Source of the DNA: Actinomycetes bacterium
Lineage (GTDB): Bacteria; Actinomycetota; Thermoleophilia; RBG-16-64-13
Reading direction: 5' to 3'
Length of the DNA: 7,675 nt
Assembly (NCBI GenBank): GCA_021815245.1
Contig: JAKAHF010000084.1
Span: 1 to 7,675, forward strand
The stretch's first letter is position 1, and each line of letters opens with the position of its first letter. Below, in pieces: positions 6,446-7,675 of the stretch. The notes beneath the pieces are model-generated. The model was not told the origin of the DNA. It saw only the letters and a program-made list of their open reading frames with translations, and ran no database searches. Both the position numbers and the translations under genes were made by a program.

Positions 6446-6949
6446 ATGAAACGGTCGAGCAGAGCCTGGATCCTCCTGCCGGTACTCGTTATCGCCATGG
6501 CCGTCGCCGGCTGGGTCATCTCGAGCTATCAGGAGGAAGCCGGCATCATCGACGCCGGCAAAGGAAGCCCCGCCGCGGTGTCGGCGGTGCTCACCGCGCG
6601 TGCGTACGCACTCGGCGAGAAAGCCTCGGGCTACGAGACGTTCACCGAGGCCCTCCTGGTCGCGGAGATCAAACGGCGCGACCTGCCGGTGTTCAATCCG
6701 GTCGACACGAGGATATCGCGCCTGCTGACACAGGCCCTCGACTGCCTCCACGCCGCTCGCGAAGCCTGGCAGGCGGACCTCGACGCCCAGTGGGATCCTT
6801 CTGTGCAGGGCGCGCCCGTCTACTGGCAGGCTCTGCATCCGTCGCTCGCTGTGCCCGATGACGCCACTCTCACGCCGCTCGAACTCCGCCGACTGGCCGT
6901 CGAGAGGGCGTCGAGCATCCTCGATCAAGCAATCGCTCTCGTGACCTAG
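6446..6949 (+). CDS. Small membrane-anchored protein of unknown function
   Basis: A 167-aa protein that I do not recognise. It begins MKRSSRAWILLPVLVIAMAV: a basic N-terminus followed by one hydrophobic segment (about 8-26), acting as either an uncleaved anchor or a signal peptide. There is no lipobox cysteine. The remainder (about 30-167) is mostly helical by composition. It has a region with 'ARAYALGEKASGYETFTEAL' (51-70), a Trp/Tyr-containing middle with DAQWDPSV and PVYWQALHPS (113-133), and a final helix ELRRLAVERASSILDQAI (146-163). Only one Cys (100) is present. The frame is open further upstream, but ATG 6446 gives a proper signal or anchor sequence and follows a -10-like box by 6 nt, with no SD. 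It lies 19 nt before the MFS gene on the same strand, so the two may be co-transcribed. Confidence 0.7.
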   Translation: MKRSSRAWILLPVLVIAMAVAGWVISSYQEEAGIIDAGKGSPAAVSAVLTARAYALGEKASGYETFTEALLVAEIKRRDLPVFNPVDTRISRLLTQALDCLHAAREAWQADLDAQWDPSVQGAPVYWQALHPSLAVPDDATLTPLELRRLAVERASSILDQAIALVT

Positions 6950-6968
6950 CCCGGATTCTCACCAGCGC

Positions 6969-7675
6969 ATGCCCGAATCGGAAGCTATCTTCACCAGCGG
7001 TTCGCCGAGTCTGCGGCAGCGCCTGCCGCTCTATCCGAGCCAGGTGGTCGTCGCCATGGCGATGGTGTCGGTGGGCCCCCTGCTCGACCCCATCATGAAG
7101 GGGCTCGACATCCCTCTGAGCAGCGGGGGCCTCATCAGCGCCGCTCTGTACGCCGGCAACGTCACCGGCATCTTCATCCTCAACATGCTGCTCGCGCGCG
7201 TACCGGCGAAGATGACGCTCACCACAGGCATCTTCATCCAGGGAACGGGCCTGGTTCTGGCCGGAGCTGCGTCGCGCAATCTCTGGTCGCTCTGTCTCGC
7301 CTATGTGCTCGTGGGATTCGGCGGAGCGCTGCTCAACACCACCTGCTGGATGTGGATCTCGACTCACGTGAGACAGAACGCGGCCTCGGCAGCGCTCACG
7401 ATGATCCTCTTCTTCGGATTCTGCATGGTGGCCGCCCCCCTCATCCTGGGAGTGGCGCTCGATCATGGCGCCTACTGGCGCTGGATCCTCGTTGGCGAGG
7501 GCTGCATATCGCTCACGTGCGGCCTGGTCTACACCCAGCTCCCGTTGCTCGACATACCCGGACGGCGCAACGTTCGCTTCAGCGACGTGAAAGAGGTGGC
7601 CGCCACCGACGGCCGGCTGCTGATCGGCATGGTCGTCGCCGGCCTGCTCTACACGGGCAGCGAGATGACCCTGAA
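6969..7675 (+). CDS. MFS transporter, N-terminal part, cut by window end
   Basis: The first 235 codons of a major facilitator superfamily transporter, open to the end of the window. TM segments 1-6 are visible at about 24-42, 53-75, 82-101, 105-128, 140-162 and 171-190. A cytoplasmic loop with IPGRRNVRFSDVKE (196-209) precedes the start of TM7 (217-230). The loop after TM2, ARVPAKMTLTTG (76-87), occupies the place of MFS motif A but is degenerate. No substrate-specific signature is visible. ATG 6969 is chosen because TAG at 6948-6950 region closes the preceding gene and an N-terminal cytoplasmic tail of about 24 residues is usual. No SD precedes it. It is the second gene after the divergent promoter. 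Confidence 0.85.
   Translation, partial: MPESEAIFTSGSPSLRQRLPLYPSQVVVAMAMVSVGPLLDPIMKGLDIPLSSGGLISAALYAGNVTGIFILNMLLARVPAKMTLTTGIFIQGTGLVLAGAASRNLWSLCLAYVLVGFGGALLNTTCWMWISTHVRQNAASAALTMILFFGFCMVAAPLILGVALDHGAYWRWILVGEGCISLTCGLVYTQLPLLDIPGRRNVRFSDVKEVAATDGRLLIGMVVAGLLYTGSEMTL

Noticed and set aside
6870..7466. 198-codon minus-strand open frame across the MFS gene
   Set aside because: The plus frame has clear TM helices of an MFS transporter; the minus frame is low-complexity and charged.

Overview
The window is GC-rich bacterial chromosome, densely coding, with short intergenic gaps, stop/start overlaps (ATGA, GTGA) and several starts that lack a Shine-Dalgarno (SD) sequence. Base composition, the PadR/ABC/FtsX cassette and a surface protein with a domain I associate with actinobacteria all suggest an actinobacterium, possibly an anaerobic Coriobacteriia-like lineage. 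That placement is inference. There is no rRNA, tRNA, CRISPR array, insertion sequence or phage gene.

Layout, left to right: (1) the 3' end of a YidB/DUF937-family gene (+); (2) a diacylglycerol/YegS-type lipid kinase (+); (3) a three-gene operon (+) encoding a PadR regulator, an MacB/LolD-type ABC ATPase and a 10-TM FtsX-type permease. The operon is translationally coupled and starts at a strong promoter embedded in two back-to-back palindromes, the likely PadR operator. (4) A converging two-gene operon (-): a membrane-anchored coiled-coil surface protein followed 9 nt later by thioredoxin reductase (trxB). (5) A divergent pair unit (+): a small membrane-anchored protein of unknown function, then the 5' part of an MFS transporter that runs off the window.

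The most notable feature is in trxB. The gene is complete and well conserved, except that codon 13 is an in-frame TGA. It sits where the second glycine of the FAD-binding GxGxxG loop belongs. The frame has a good SD and GTG start upstream and an intact reductase (CATC centre, NADPH motifs) downstream. Just after the TGA lies a hairpin fitting the loose description of a bacterial SECIS (selenocysteine insertion) element. The two residues that depart from the usual TrxB sequence there (His-Glu instead of roughly Tyr-Ala) are encoded by the bases forming its 5' arm. The choices are a selenocysteine-containing TrxB, a recent nonsense mutation, or a sequencing error; the sequence alone does not settle it.

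A second theme is leaderless initiation. The padR promoter places transcription initiation at or beside its ATG. The 18-nt gap between the divergent genes holds overlapping -10-like elements on both strands, each about 6-7 nt from its own ATG.
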